The translations under genes and the position numbers were made by a program. DNA of 64,000 bases from the NCBI GenBank assembly GCA_905160935.1, contig CAJHZI010000269.1:410001-474000 (forward strand). Reading direction: 5' to 3'. The stretch comes from Enchytraeus crypticus (Eukaryota > Annelida > Clitellata > Enchytraeida > Enchytraeidae). Below the pieces are notes generated by a model that was given only the letters and a program-made list of their open reading frames with translations, was not told the DNA's origin and searched no databases. Each line of letters opens with the position of its first letter. The first letter of the stretch is position 1. Shown piece by piece: positions 41,101-53,600 of this stretch.

Positions 41101-41490
41101 ACGACCAATATGCAGACTGGAATAGCCAGGAGGAGTACGAGAGTTAAGGACTAGAGGAGGAGTGTCAGAAGGTAACTAAGATTCAGTTAAAAAGAGAACC
41201 ATTGACTCATCAAGAATGTACTGTTGTATTAACTCAAGTTTGTTTAAATTTTTTGTAATTGTGGTGGCAGATCGAACATTGAGACAGTAAGTGGACAAGT
41301 TAGAGGAAGAAACAGGGCCACGATTTAATTCAATATCGCTAGCAAGAATTAAGAGAAAGGAAAGAATGAAATGTAAATGTCGTTTAGAAGTGAGGTTAAG
41401 TGAAACAACATGAAGATATGATTTGGAAAAATACGACAGAGGTAAGGAATCAAGGCACTGACAAACGGAGGCATGTGGTATAGGTCAGTA
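38155..41490 (-). pseudogene. CR1/L2-like LINE, longest copy, inactive
   Basis: Minus-strand order: endonuclease with FLTVYVPPTLSKSDF, LIIMGDFKINIDSHTDH (about 41000-40800), SELSLSDHSAIFC (40690); linker; RT with SLDAIPTKLIEAC interrupted by a nested insertion; motif A and C in broken frames (ATYADN-like near 39140); [28 protein letters not shown] (39060-38980); KNLGVIFD-like; C-terminal region; 3' end CCTGACATCATCCTTG.ATGAGGAAACGG, ACGTTAAACC and TTATTA at 38210-38155. Numerous stops and frameshifts. Its 3' end is the reference for the SINE comparison. Confidence 0.85.
39820..39940 (+). mobile_element. 121-bp RTE-like LINE 3' fragment nested in the CR1/L2-like LINE
   Basis: Matches the 3' end of the LINE at 27600-27730 (GACAAATAGGGGACTGA type, CGACCCTGGTTAA, GATGATGA). 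Flanked by a perfect 20-bp direct repeat (39800-39819 and 39941-39960). Excision restores the host LINE frame (CSTDSSCSLDAIPTKLIEAC). Confidence 0.93.
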
Positions 41491-41539
41491 TATATATAAT
41501 TTTATATTTGATTGGATAACGATGATGAATCTTAAAAAT

Positions 41540-42500
41540 AATAGGAATTGACCGGAGAGATAGAAGACTAATTTTGAACTTGTACAAGAATCAAAGAGCA
41601 GTAATCAAAATTCAACAAGAATACTCAGAAGAAGGTGGAATAGGACGTAGAGTAAGGCAAGGTTGTAGCATTTCGCCGCTGCTGTTTAACATTTACGCTG
41701 ATGGAGGAAGCCATGGAAGAAGGAATAAAAGGAGGGTAATTGTTACAAGATGTACAATTTGCAGATGACCAAGGAATGGTAGCGGGCAGCGAGACTGGAC
41801 TGCAGAAGATAGGCTGAATGATATGGCATTGAGATATGGCATGAAGATCTATATAAAAAAGACCAAGGTTAAGACAGTGCCCAATAGTAAAGGTGAAGTT
41901 ATATGCAGTAGGAGTGCACAAGCAAAAGTGGCCTTTGGTAATAGAAAAGAACTATTAACAAAAAGTGTAAAGAAAGACACAAAGATTTATCTTTGTATTT
42001 ATCTTAGTCCAGTCTCGCTGCCCGCTACCATTCCTTTATATTTATCTTTGACACTATTAATTGTTATTCTATATTCCAGATAGTGAAAACTTTGGTTTGG
42101 ACCACGCTATTATATGGATGCGAAACATGGACCTTAACTTAAGGAAGGAAGATATTAGGAAACTGGAGGCATTGGAAATGTCGATTTAGGGAAGAATGGA
42201 GAGGATTGGCTGGACTCAAAAGGTTACAAATGAGGAAGTTCTGGAGAGAGTTGGCACAGATGATAATTGTATTAAGAAATAGGAAGAAGAGTTGGATAGG
42301 ACACATTCTAACGGGGAAGATCTATTAAAAGAGGTCAAAGAAGGTAGAATGGAACGAAAAAGAGGCAGGGGCAGGCCGAGATTAGGTATGTTAGATGATT
42401 TAAAGATCCACTCATACATGGAAATGTAGAGGAAGGTGGAAGACAGAGAAGAGTGGAGGCGTTATATACCATGGACTTGCCAGTAGGCATTGCACAAAGA
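41540..42500 (+). pseudogene. RTE-like (FADDQ) LINE 3' half
   Basis: RT: LILNLYKNQRAVIKI, GRRVRQGCSISPLLFNIYA (motif B), [18 protein letters not shown] (motif C, 41755), [44 protein letters not shown], and tail ATACCATGGACTTGCCAGTAGGC with AGAG at 42500. A 31-bp piece of motif C sequence is present again inverted at 42006-42036. Confidence 0.85.
41771..42036. repeat. 31-bp perfect inverted repeat inside the LINE
   Basis: 41771-41801 and 42006-42036 are exact reverse complements (AAGGAATGGTAGCGGGCAGC...). The right arm interrupts the LINE between LTKSVKKDTK and VKTLVW. Confidence 0.95.
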
Positions 42501-42589
42501 GACAGAGAGAGCTTTGCTGAAACTTGTATAACTGGCCAATTTATAGATTAAAATGGATGAAAATTGGCTACCCCATCCACAATTAATTA

Positions 42590-42694
42590 GTAATTGGTAA
42601 AAGTTTGATTTAAAAATATTAACAATAGCCTGAGATATGCAGACTTTTTGCAGGTGTTATCACTTTTTTACTCACCCTGTATAGATATATATCT

Positions 42695-42770
<76 letters not shown>
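42590..42770. repeat. mariner-like end followed by AT microsatellite
   Basis: CACTTTTTTACTCACCCTGTATA at 42660-42682 has the form of a mariner terminal repeat; TA/TATC run from 42683 to 42770. Confidence 0.5.
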
Positions 42771-42775
<5 letters not shown>

Positions 42776-42831
42776 TACATACACATAATTATTTAACAAT
42801 TACTATCTTTGTCCCCGTGTTGTGTATACGA

Positions 42832-43138
42832 CAATTGAGAATCAACCGTAAACTGCTTGTGACCTAAGAGGCGACTGAGCATGAACAGAGGAAGGCAAAG
42901 GGAAACCAGCTCAGACGTTTTATTATTCTTTTCAGTAGATGCGGGGTTCAAATCCGTCATTGACATCGCTTTCGAGTGAGGAAACTGACGTTAACTTTAG
43001 CTTTACCAGCTTTTTAAAAGACATTGGCTACTGTAAGACCTGGTAAATTCTAGTCTTTTGTGAAGGGATTAACTCGTTAATCGACGAAGTGAAGAGCGTG
43101 AAAGCAGCATGTGAGTAAGAATATGTACCTAGGAAAAA
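42832..43138 (+). repeat. Interspersed repeat family 4, split by a SINE
   Basis: AACCGTAAACTGCTTGTGACCTAAGAGGCGACTGAGCA, GAGGAAGGCAAAGGGAAACC, then a SINE, then TTTTGTGAAGGGATTAACTCGTTAATCGA, GAGCGTGAAAGCAGCATGTGAG. Confidence 0.7.
42938..43016 (+). mobile_element. SINE family 1, 5'-truncated
   Basis: Starts at the B box (GGGGTTCAAATCC), lacks about 10 bp after it, then the full body and AGCTTTACCAGCTTTTT end. Confidence 0.85.
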
Positions 43139-44540
43139 ACCTGTGTCAATTTTCGGTTTTAACTGAAATCAATATGAATGCTGGCAATTCCGCTGCCTAG
43201 TCTTTTGCCCTATGAGATCTGCAAGGCCACTACTAGAGTAATACTGTGGAATACTAGAGTAATATTAGTCTCTCTATTAGTTGATTTACATCAATGTAGA
43301 CGCTTCCAGCCTATCGATGTTTTCTAATGTTGATTTTTCTGACTCCAGAAATAATGCTCTTTTAACAGTGAACCGTTAAAAACGTTACGACATAATAGTG
43401 CGGTCAAACGGTCAAAGTAAATTATCTGGCATATAAAATTTGTATAAGCAGATACCAAAGAGTACACAAAATCTAATTTATTTTACACGTACATAAATAC
43501 TGCTAAAATTACATATACAATGTGCAGACAAAAACATACACTAACACTGTAACACATCTGTACATACGCCACTAAGCACAATAAGTGATACTAAGCTTTA
43601 AGATTTGTATTTGTTGTAAATTAGACAAAATAATGTCTAAATAATTAATACGCCGTTGAAAGTTAGGCGGGCAGTAGCATGGCATACATGTTCCGATTGG
43701 CTGTCTGTTATTCTATAATCCAGATTTTCTTAGTTTGACACTATTAATTAAGCCCAAATGTAATAAACCGCAAATAAATTCTAAAAAATCATAACTTCAG
43801 ATGATATCGTCCAGTTCAATGATAATATCGTTCGTACGAGAAGCAAATCATGCAAAAGAATTATACATACATATACGTGATACGTATACGGCAGCTCATC
43901 CAGAGTCCTGTTTATATCGACTTCACTAGTGATTCTAGGTTATGCCCAGCTTATTATTACAATGTATCCATTCACTCACCCCTTGCCAACGGGTACCGTT
44001 ACCATGCATCATTAATAATGTTATTGCCATTCTGGCATTGACATAAGAACTACAGTGATCGAGAGCGAACTGGTGTGCAGCGAGTCACTCATTGAGAACT
44101 CGATAAGTTCTCAAGAAGTAGATATTAATAGAATTAATAATTTATACGGATTTCAATCATCATTGCCTCACGTCTCTCATTTGCATAAGCATGGTTGCAT
44201 AAGCATATGACAACAGTTTTTCAGTTAGGCTAGCCCGAGTTGACTAAGTTAATTAATTTTTCAGCATAGTAAACATAAATCTGGCTCACAATTACTATGA
44301 ACTAGTTACTATTGCGATCCGTTGAGTTTAGAATTCAAATTCCTATATCATTCAGGTTTTCACTACCACCAGTATTAATCAAATTAGCTATTGGGGAAGT
44401 AAACAAATCATAGCTAACTTCGCTACTAATTAGTCAATCTTTAGCAAGTACATCAAATTGATTGACAATTAGCTAAATCACCGACAAATGTCTAAATAGC
44501 AGGTTAGCACATATTTCAGTTCGCCATATACAAAATACAT
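43139..44540. other. Intergenic, no gene seen
   Basis: AT-rich, no repeat shared with the rest of the window; a 63-codon + frame at 43850 has no coding character. Confidence 0.45.
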
Positions 44541-44973
44541 GTACAGACTGCGCATTAAAAATAACCTCCTAGCAAAATTGTGATAGTGCAACCAATTTTT
44601 GATATTTCACTTTAAAATTTTAATAGCCTGTAGTGGAGGAATTTTGACAATCGATCTCCGAAATTTGTGGAAATATTTTAATTAGGACCAGATTTATCCA
44701 AATTTTACGATATAAACTGCTTTTTCAAATGACCGGAATTACTATAATTAAAGTTGGATATTCTGTCACAGCCAAATATTCCGCGCGACAAAGTAAACAC
44801 AAAAATGGCGTCAAGCTAATGGGCTAATGACGTCAAACTGTTGACGTGGGCTGAGACCTGGCTCAGATTAGTTAATAAATATAGAGAAATATACTATAGC
44901 CTAGTTAGGCTCTTAGCTAGATTTTACAATCATTGATTCAAACTAACACCATTATAAATTCTCAAGCATAAAG

Positions 44974-45994
44974 AATGCTTTCGCTTGAAAACCAAATGAG
45001 AATTCAAACGTTACCAGAAGCGAAAGCGATACAAGCAGCCTATCCGCATAAGGGATGGAAGCTATGCAAAAGTGAAAGCAATTTGTCGACGGATCGATAA
45101 GGAAGGTTCTGGGTTGAAGAGAAGGTGGGCAGCAGACGGCCACAATCAGAGCGATCAGAAGACAATATCGCCATGGTACATGAAATGATTTGCTCTCACG
45201 ATAGCCTGTGAGTTGGGTATCAGCACTACGTCCGTCCGTAACATCACAAAACTCGAAGTGGGCCTTTCTTCTTTTAGATGCGTGCACGTTCCAAGTTATC
45301 AAATGAAGCTACAAGAAACAAAAGACTAACGCTTAGCAAGCAGTTGGTACGTCGCCTAACTGTGAGTAAGCTAACGAAAGTGTTCTTCACTGACGAGAAG
45401 CTGTTTTATTTCAGTCGACAAGTTAACAGTCAGAATGATGGAGTTTGGTCAGAGGTTAGAAAAAGCTTTGTCAACTCTCAGCGTCTACTGCGACAGCGTG
45501 CCAAGTCTTCAGTCAGCGTCATGGTGTCGGCGGGAGTATCATACGGAGGGAAGGTTTCATTTTGTTGCAGAGGAAGGAAATTAATGCGGAGTATTAAGTT
45601 TACACTAACACGGAGTATTACACTAACACTATTCTAACTGATTGAAGACTGCAATAAGTTAATGCCAAATGATTTCATTTTTCAATAAGACGGCGCGCCG
45701 GCTCATACTTCACGTCTTGCGCAATACGTTCTTGTACAATATAGCCCAAACTTCATAAAATGGACGAGTGGCCTCCTAATTCTCCAGACTTTAATCCACT
45801 TGCTTTTTATGTCCGGGGAACCATGTTGGAAAAGTATCCTGCTTCCAAACCCAAACAAACAACAGAATTAAAGGCTGTTCTTCAAGAGATCTGGAAAGAC
45901 ACAGCAGTCAATTGACAGTGCAATTTTATCAGTAAAAAAATTACATCTGGCCGGCGTTAAAGCCCAGGGCGCTCATCCCGAGCAAACATTGTAG
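44974..45994 (+). pseudogene. mariner transposase pseudogene
   Basis: DDE/D transposase catalysing cut-and-paste at TA. The three catalytic blocks listed for the element are in order; the reading frame changes before VRRLTVSKLTKV and again after NSQND, and a TAA replaces the residue before DGAPAH. The remainder to LEKYPASKPKQTTELKAVLQ is readable in one frame. Confidence 0.85.
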
Positions 45995-46260
45995 CACAAT
46001 ATCACAGTCGTAAATATCTAACGGCCCTTTTCAGGGCCAGCACATTTTCAAAAAGGAATTGGTTCTAATTGACGCTCTATGTTGCGTGTTAAATGGAAAA
46101 AACAATCTTTTCGCAAAACTGGGATAACTCCGGTTCCTTGAAAATTATTTGTACAAAATCAGGTCAGATTGTGGCAAAATTCCTCCAGAAAAGAACTCTA
46201 AAATTTTAAGGCGAAAATCAAGAATTGACTAAGCTATCGTGTAATTTTGCTAGGGGATTA

Positions 46261-46266
46261 TTTATT
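46261..46266 (-). terminator. RAD54L2 poly(A) signal candidate inside the mariner end
   Basis: AATAAA on the minus strand 63 bp after the RAD54L2 stop codon. It is the first canonical signal downstream and lies within the right terminal repeat of the mariner. Confidence 0.5.
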
Positions 46267-46328
46267 AATGAGCAGCCAGTATATATTAACTGATTTGGTT
46301 AATATAAAGTTCATACGTATAAAGTTCA

Positions 46329-47686
46329 TTATTCAGTGGATCTCCTGTCAAACTCATTCTTCATCATTCTGCTACTCTTAGCATTCATATCATAGGAAGA
46401 TGCAGCAGATGACATAGAATCTAATCCGGGGCCTGTATAACCCTGCATACCCATATCAATAGTGCTCATCATTCCAGGGTAACCCATGTACCCCGAGTGA
46501 CTACTTACCATACCAGGCATAACCATAGGGTTAGGAGACGGGGGGTAGTAACTAGGTTGCATACTGTAACCAGGATATGGATGGTAAGGATAAGCACCCA
46601 TCATGGAGCTACTCCCACTTGATGGATATTGCATTCCACTCATTCCACCCAGGTACCCTCCAACTAGTCCAGTACCGCTCAGCTGACCTTCAGATTTGAT
46701 GGATTGTCGGGGATGAGCTCCACCTCTAGACGGGAATCCGGAGAGGTCTCCAATATCTCCTCCCAGCAACAGCGAGGTCATTGAACTCTCCTCATTCATC
46801 ATTCCTCCCATACTATAAGAACCAAGAGATCTTTCAGACGAAAAGTCCAATGACGGAAAAGCAGAAGCGCTAGCATACAAACCACCTCCCAAGTGATCGT
46901 CCATGGGGTTCCACATGCTTCCTGGGATGGAAGGTCTCCTGGAGGACCAGGGATTTTGGTAGTGGTTTTGAGGCATGCTGTAGGGAGGCGGAGGCGGCAT
47001 GGAGTCAGCCACGTAGGAGGAAGTGGTTTGTGGGACAGGTCTGGGACGATGTACCTGCAGGTCCCTAGCTCCAATGGGCATGCACATCTCACTCATGGAG
47101 CTTTGGGGACTACGCACACTCTCTCTACCCACTAAACCCCTCTTCACCCCTGACTTATCTGACTTTTCCTCGTCATTGTGAGAATCTGGCCACGAGTTGC
47201 TAGCAGCGACATTGCTGGTGGACACGACAACAATTTGAGCGAGATCAGATCTCTTCTCTTCTCCACTCCCCGGTGTGTCTGCATTGCTACAAGCTGCCTC
47301 ACTCGTCTCTTCTGACTGACCTGCAACTGCTCTACTGGTCTCAGACGGCTTAGAAGCATTAGCATCAATGTCTGCAGGTGATGGCTGCTGGCTCAGCTCT
47401 GCTCGAGCAGCTGGATGATCTGGCCTAGCAGAGTTGTTGGCACCACTCTTGATAGGGGGAGGAATGCGGGCAGCAGGTACAAGTCTCTGAGGTTTTACCG
47501 CTGCGGCTGTCGCTCTAGCTCCAGAAGTATCAGCACTCGAGGAAAGAGAACTGCCAGAAACACCCTCCCCGACATCTGAGGCTGATGAAATGGCAGCGGC
47601 ATCAATGGATTTGGAAAGAGTGCTGGATAGTAGAGGTCTAATCTGAGCACCACCAGTGCCTCCTCTCTTACCCAATACTGACTGAC
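46329..47686 (-). CDS. RAD54L2: RAD54L2 terminal exon, disordered C-terminus
   Basis: Acceptor GATTGAATAG; G|GT then [19 protein letters not shown]. Ser/Ala-rich first half, then Met/Gly/Tyr/Ser/Pro-rich second half with [18 protein letters not shown], which corresponds to the MSIYPGYMSPHAGYP-type end of vertebrate ARIP4. Stop TAA at 46331-46329. Largest exon, 452 codons. Confidence 0.93.
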
Positions 47687-50600
47687 CTATTCAATCAAAC
47701 AATCAATTATAATTATATCATTATAATTAAATAATAATAATAATTATTATAATTCAATATAATTATATAAATAATTCAATCAATCAATTACTACTATGTA
47801 ATAAAGCTTAACCATCAGAGGTAGAACAACACCGATTAAATATCCTCACGGCCACGGGCCTTCATAAACATGTTGAACATGTGCAATTGTGCATGTTCGT
47901 GTATTTAATGGTTGCGTTATTCTGAGCAATATTTCCTTATGTCCACAAAAATTAAACCCTAAACCACAAAATAAGATGAGCTCAAAACTGTTACTGTGCT
48001 GCAAAGCATTTAAGAATATATATCCAGAGGTCAATAGAAAAATTCTTTCGCGCATTCAGAAAATGACTGCATCTAAGCATTGAGGCTGATGACATGGTAC
48101 TTCTCCTCAAATAATATACCGAATCTCTTATGACACCATGCAATAAACAGCCCTTTTCAAGGCGAAACGAAACAAAATATAAATATAACTATTATTACTT
48201 TACTTCAAAACATCAATTTTATACAGACTATCATGCAATGTTACTTTTGAAATTGAGGTTGAATTTAGTAAATTGCCATAACGTAAACAATTTTTTTCCC
48301 ACTATCCAATATCCATTTATTTTTTCAGCGATATTGTTGCAAATGTAGGGCCCGCTAATTGGCAAGACTCTCTATTTCGCATGATCATGAACGTCTACTG
48401 ATGCGTCATAACAATTCTGTCCATCCACTGCTTCTTTGGACCACACCTTCGCTCATGTGTCTATTTTAGGTGCATTGCAAGTCTGAATCACTAAGCCATT
48501 ATTGCTTCTCATCGCGTCATCATATCAGAACTGCCTTTCATCACATAGATCCATAGGTTGCTCCTATGGAGCAACCTCATTTCCATGACGTGAAAAGCTT
48601 GTTCGTGTCTGGATACAGGTGACCATTAACCTTTAATTCTCTCTCATTCCATATTTTTGGATTGATTTTCAGGAATAAGAATTTCGCACCATTTTTTGAC
48701 GTCAGTTTTGCACTTTAGCATCGATTTGACTCAATAGTGCTCGTTGTTGTCACTGGTTACCAGCATTCCGATCTATAAAATGCCACAGGTCAGTACTGCC
48801 AAATGTTAACCTAGACTTAGAGATGGACTGACATCCAATGCCATACATTGCCATAGTGTACGCCACTGACCTGACGACACTTCAGCCATCCCACAATCAC
48901 TCTGCCTCTGCCAATCGGAAGAGTATCGCCGTCACTGCTGATTATGCAGCTCAGATACTTTTAGCTAAGATACTTCAACGAGAACAATCGCGTTCACGTT
49001 CCATCTCTTTCTTGACGATTGGAAGGGTCTCTTTAACAAAAGGCATTATATTGTATTGAGTTATATTTTAAAGTTCTCTGAGATATTACTTACATTTTAA
49101 CGGTATTACGGCCGTATTCATCTCAAAGTAATGAATTGCTATCGAATTAACGCTAGAAACCCTAACGTGGGTCAATTGACCGAAACGCTACTTTCGAACA
49201 GCACTACAACTACACTGTAGTTCCAACAACTATCAAACTTGTTGACTTTTATTTATTTAAGACATAATACAAGACCAACACAAAAATATCATTGAATTAT
49301 CACCCATTTCATCACGAACCGCGTATACCTAGAATGCCTAAAGTGGCTCAACTGACCCAAGGTTGCTAGTCAATATACTTTTCTTCAAACTACTGAACTA
49401 ATAAGGAACAGTTTATACTGACATGACCGGAGTGGCCTGAAAATTAATCCAAAATAATGTATTTTTACTTATTGTCAACATTTTTCTCAAAAAATGTCAA
49501 AAATTCAGTGTTTCGACTCTCAATCATCATTGACCCCTACGGCTACACCCATGTAGTTCTCTACGAACTACGATGTTCAGTTGGAGCCTTCACTGTCACA
49601 AATATGGCATATGTTCACAGAGATTATAGACTATAGACCAAGCATTGACCTAGGAATGCCCCGATTTCGGTTTCTGTTACACCCAGCTAGCATCTGTCAA
49701 ATGAGCGTATTCAACGGTACATCGTTTAATATGGCGTATCATACCCTCGTCCACAATTCTACGAAAGGCTTCCAAAGGAGTTGATATGACTCGTGAGTAC
49801 GCCGTGACTCCAGGCTTTGATTTAAAAATATTCTGCTTCTGGCGTCTACCACAAATTGCTTGATCTGTAATAATGGTCCAAGGCGTACCTTCCTTGCAGT
49901 GCTCAATTGTAGTGTTATCACTGCAGTCCCCTTGATCAACGCCAGCATCACCAGGATTGCCTGATTACTACCAGAAGTCTCGTGAGTTTCAACAGCATTA
50001 TCATAATCATCATCACCATCATCGCCACTAATATTATTATCTTTATCGCTGTTTTCGACCTCAGAATCTTCACCACTGAAATCAGAATCTAGTTCAATAT
50101 CCGAGTTCGATTAATCACTAGCTGCATCTGAACCATACCTCGTACTTAGACCATCTATTATAGATATGATGGCATGAATCAAAGTTCGCTCATTATACGC
50201 TCATTATACAGTACGTACATACTTATATTTCTTTTGATAGTCCACATTCAAGTATGTACGTACTGTATAATGAGCGTATATGCAAATGTATTAACTACTT
50301 ACAAAGCATGTGAGTATGCATATACTACTATAAAAGTAGGCTGTATACAGTATAATTATACATTCTTTTAAAATATTAGAGACTTATGAATATTTAAAAC
50401 AAATAAAAGAAATTTAATTATTAGGATAACGAAAGCATACCCAGTGTAGCGGCAGTAGACGTAGCAGTGTTAGCCCCACTTCCTGCAGTATTCAAAGGTC
50501 TTCTGACAATAGTCGTTCCTATAGGACGTATAATAGATGTGCCGGTAGTCACTGTGGTTGTGAGTGTAGTGCCGGCTGACGCCACGCTTACACCACTTGT

Positions 50601-53600
50601 AGCAGCTGTGCCAGGCGGCTTTGGAGTGGTGCGTACTGCAAAGATCTTACCCTGACTAGTTCTGATGTAAACACCTTTAGGTGTCTTAATCACTAGAACC
50701 TTTTCACCAGCAGGAATCTTGTTCTGAGTCGCGCCTGCATCGGTGGAAGAATTAGTGCCCGGGATGAGTATATCTAATCAATCAATTAACAGTAGGCAGT
50801 CAAAAGTAAGCACGAGTGACATACAAATTTAGCAAGAATATATTCCCCAGGCATTTGATTAACAGATCTACCTACTAGTAGAGCAATGGCATATATTTTA
50901 AATTACAACACATTAAATAGAAACACTATCTCTTAATTTGCACTGACCAAGCACAGCAACGTCTCATCACCGTTTCGCAATGCAGACTGGCACTAAGATA
51001 ATATAGAACTAGGAATTGAACTTACTTTTGGACACACCAAACAGTGCGTCTACAATATCACAACAAAGCTGCCGAGAACATGAACTAATTATAGTTAAAT
51101 GAAAGTACAAACCCTGAGTGGTTTGTATCTGTTGCACAGTAACGCCAGGTTTTAGCCCTGGTGTATGCCCTTGCAATAGTTGAGACTGAAAACTTGCCCC
51201 ACCCTGAGGCCTAACTAGGCTGGACATCATTGGTCTAACACTGGCTACTGGTCTATCACCCCCTGAGCCATACCTAAAACCAATCAATCAATCAACAAGC
51301 TAGTCCTGCTTGAGTTCTTATTCGACGGAACATAATTACGCTGTGAAGGTCGAATAGTGCAAGGTAAGTCTTCCATCTCAAAAGCACCCAATTATACAAT
51401 GAATAGAAACATTTACGTAAATTACATCAAAATAAATTTAACAATAGCTCTATCTTTTGTGTCTTCCTTTAGACTTTTTGTTAATTAAAAGTTCTTTCCT
51501 AAATATTACCTAAGGACTCTTTTGCTTGTGCAGTCCTACTGCATATTTCAGTCTCACATTTCCCATCATCTGTAGTAGTACGACCTAAACATTTGAAACT
51601 TCTTACCTGTTTCAATCTCGCACCATTTATTGTTATCCACTTTACCTCTTCTAGGGAACACTCTCAGCACTTTTGTAATTTTGAGGTTAATCTCCATGCC
51701 ATATCATTCAGACCATCCATTATCTTCTATTGTCCGTTCTCACTTTTCGCTACCATTCCTTTATCACCTGCAAATCTCACACCTTGAACAATTTACCTCC
51801 TACTTTTTAAATGAAACAATTAAAATTTTATTATTTTTAAACTATGCAGTTAAACTTTCAAAGGATAGATTTGCTTTAAATAATATCCTAGAGTATAATA
51901 ATAGAAATAAAAATAAGTAAAACAAAAAAGAGCAAACATACTTTAATTTTGACAAACAACGAATCATACTTCAGAATGTTGAAAAAGATACATATCAGTG
52001 TACAAAAGCTTTAGGAATGGAGAATAACAGAAGGATAGGGTATGCTCTGTTGAAGGAAATTAATTACAAAGACATAACCAAATCAAATAAATCATTTAAA
52101 AATCTTTCTAATTCCTTAATACGACAATCTGTAAAAAACTTATCATAAAGAAAGTTCAAACAGAATACACAAAGACAATTGGTTCTTCATTAATGAGTAT
52201 ACTGAATGGAGCCAGTGGCGAAGTCAGTAAGACACTCGACCGCAGATCAGTTTGTGCAGGGTTCAAATCCTGGGCTTACCCGACACTGACATTGCTTTCG
52301 AGTGAGGAAACTGATGTTAACCTTAGCTTTACCAGTTTTTTTACTTGTGGCTAGAATACCATGTCAAGCATATACAAAAGATCATCACTTCAGAATTCAA
52401 GACTTTGTCAATGAAAAATAGAGTATCTCAGATGGTTTTGCATTTTCTACTTTAGTATCTGCATTAGTTGGGTATTAGAGCACATTATTGGTAGCACAAA
52501 TTATAAAATTTTCATGAAATTTGAAAGCAGAGTTCAGAAAATTTTAGTTGTCAAAAACATTAAGTAAAACAAACCGATAGTGTACAAGTTATATTTGGCT
52601 TATTTTTTACCAGCTATTCACGAGTAAAACTCTCACATAATATTTTGTCATTAAAATGATAGCAAATAATGAAGTGAAAAGTTCAAATTGTTTATAAGCT
52701 TTAATGGAAATTGAATTAAATAACAAAGCCTAAATTGTTTAAAAGTTTTGTTCAGTGTTCACTCAACAATGTACAACGCCATAGTGACTATTTGCAAGTC
52801 TACCTACAAAGTCAAATTGGATTTAGAACAAGGCAAACGTAACTTTATAATTTATTTGGCAAAATATTACATAAAAAATTATTTACTACAAAGTAAACTA
52901 ATCTATTATCTAATTAGTACTTTTGAATAGGCTAGGGAAAAGCTTCAAACAATTGTGAAAGCAGACAAATCAACAGTTCAAAGTGTGATCAACATATGTA
53001 GCATCTCAAACAGAAAATAAAATATGCTCACTACGGCCATCAGAGAGGGCACTGAAGTACCCTATCGAGCTGACCACCGCAGTAGATAGAAGGAGATAGA
53101 AGAAGCACTAAAGTTTTTGCTTAACAACAGTAATATGTTACGTATACATCAATAGGATAGTAGATTACATAAAATATTACATGTATATGATATGGTATAT
53201 AAAGATTTTCAATAGTAATTAAAAATTACCAAGATTCCATTAAGGAAAAGTCTGTATGAACAATATAGATTGAAGAAATTTATGTTGTGAATTTCAATAG
53301 GCATAGCATTCCATATGAAGCATCCTTCAAATACATTAGATGAGAAGTTAGAACGATTTGCAGGTAAAGAAAGATAATTGAATACCGAAAGCCTAGTATG
53401 ATAACTAGCCTAGTATTTAAAAGATTAGGTATAAACATATCTTTAATAACCTTGGACATGAATCCTTCGTGATATAAGAACTTATAAATCGTATTGGCAG
53501 TCATAGACTTATACAACAGATGTATCGGCAAGGTACTGTAGTTCATAAAGTAGTTTGGATTTATATCGTCTGTCTTGACCTTGGAAAATCCTAAGGGCTC

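Larger units (their letters stand above)
44543..46281 (+). mobile_element. mariner-like transposon, full length but dead
   Basis: Terminal inverted repeats: left CTGCGCATTAAAAATAACCTCCTAGCAAAATT, right (minus) CTGCTCATTAATAAATAATCCCCTAGCAAAATT, next to TA dinucleotides. The transposase relic on + begins near 44974 (AKAIQAAYPHKGWKLCKSESN) and shows VFFTDEKLFYFSRQVNSQND (first catalytic D, 45385), FQ-stop-DGAPAHTSRLAQ (second D, 45685), and WPPNSPDFNPLAF (third acidic site, 45768). At least one in-frame stop and several frameshifts. About 1.74 kb, slightly long for mariner. Confidence 0.88.

Noticed and set aside
46893-47135. + strand ORF opposite the RAD54L2 terminal exon
   Set aside because: Antisense shadow of the Ser/Gly/Met-rich coding sequence.
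48085-48110. Hammerhead ribozyme core (CTGATGA)
   Set aside because: CTGATGA occurs, here and in coding sequence, but without the paired GAAA and stems.
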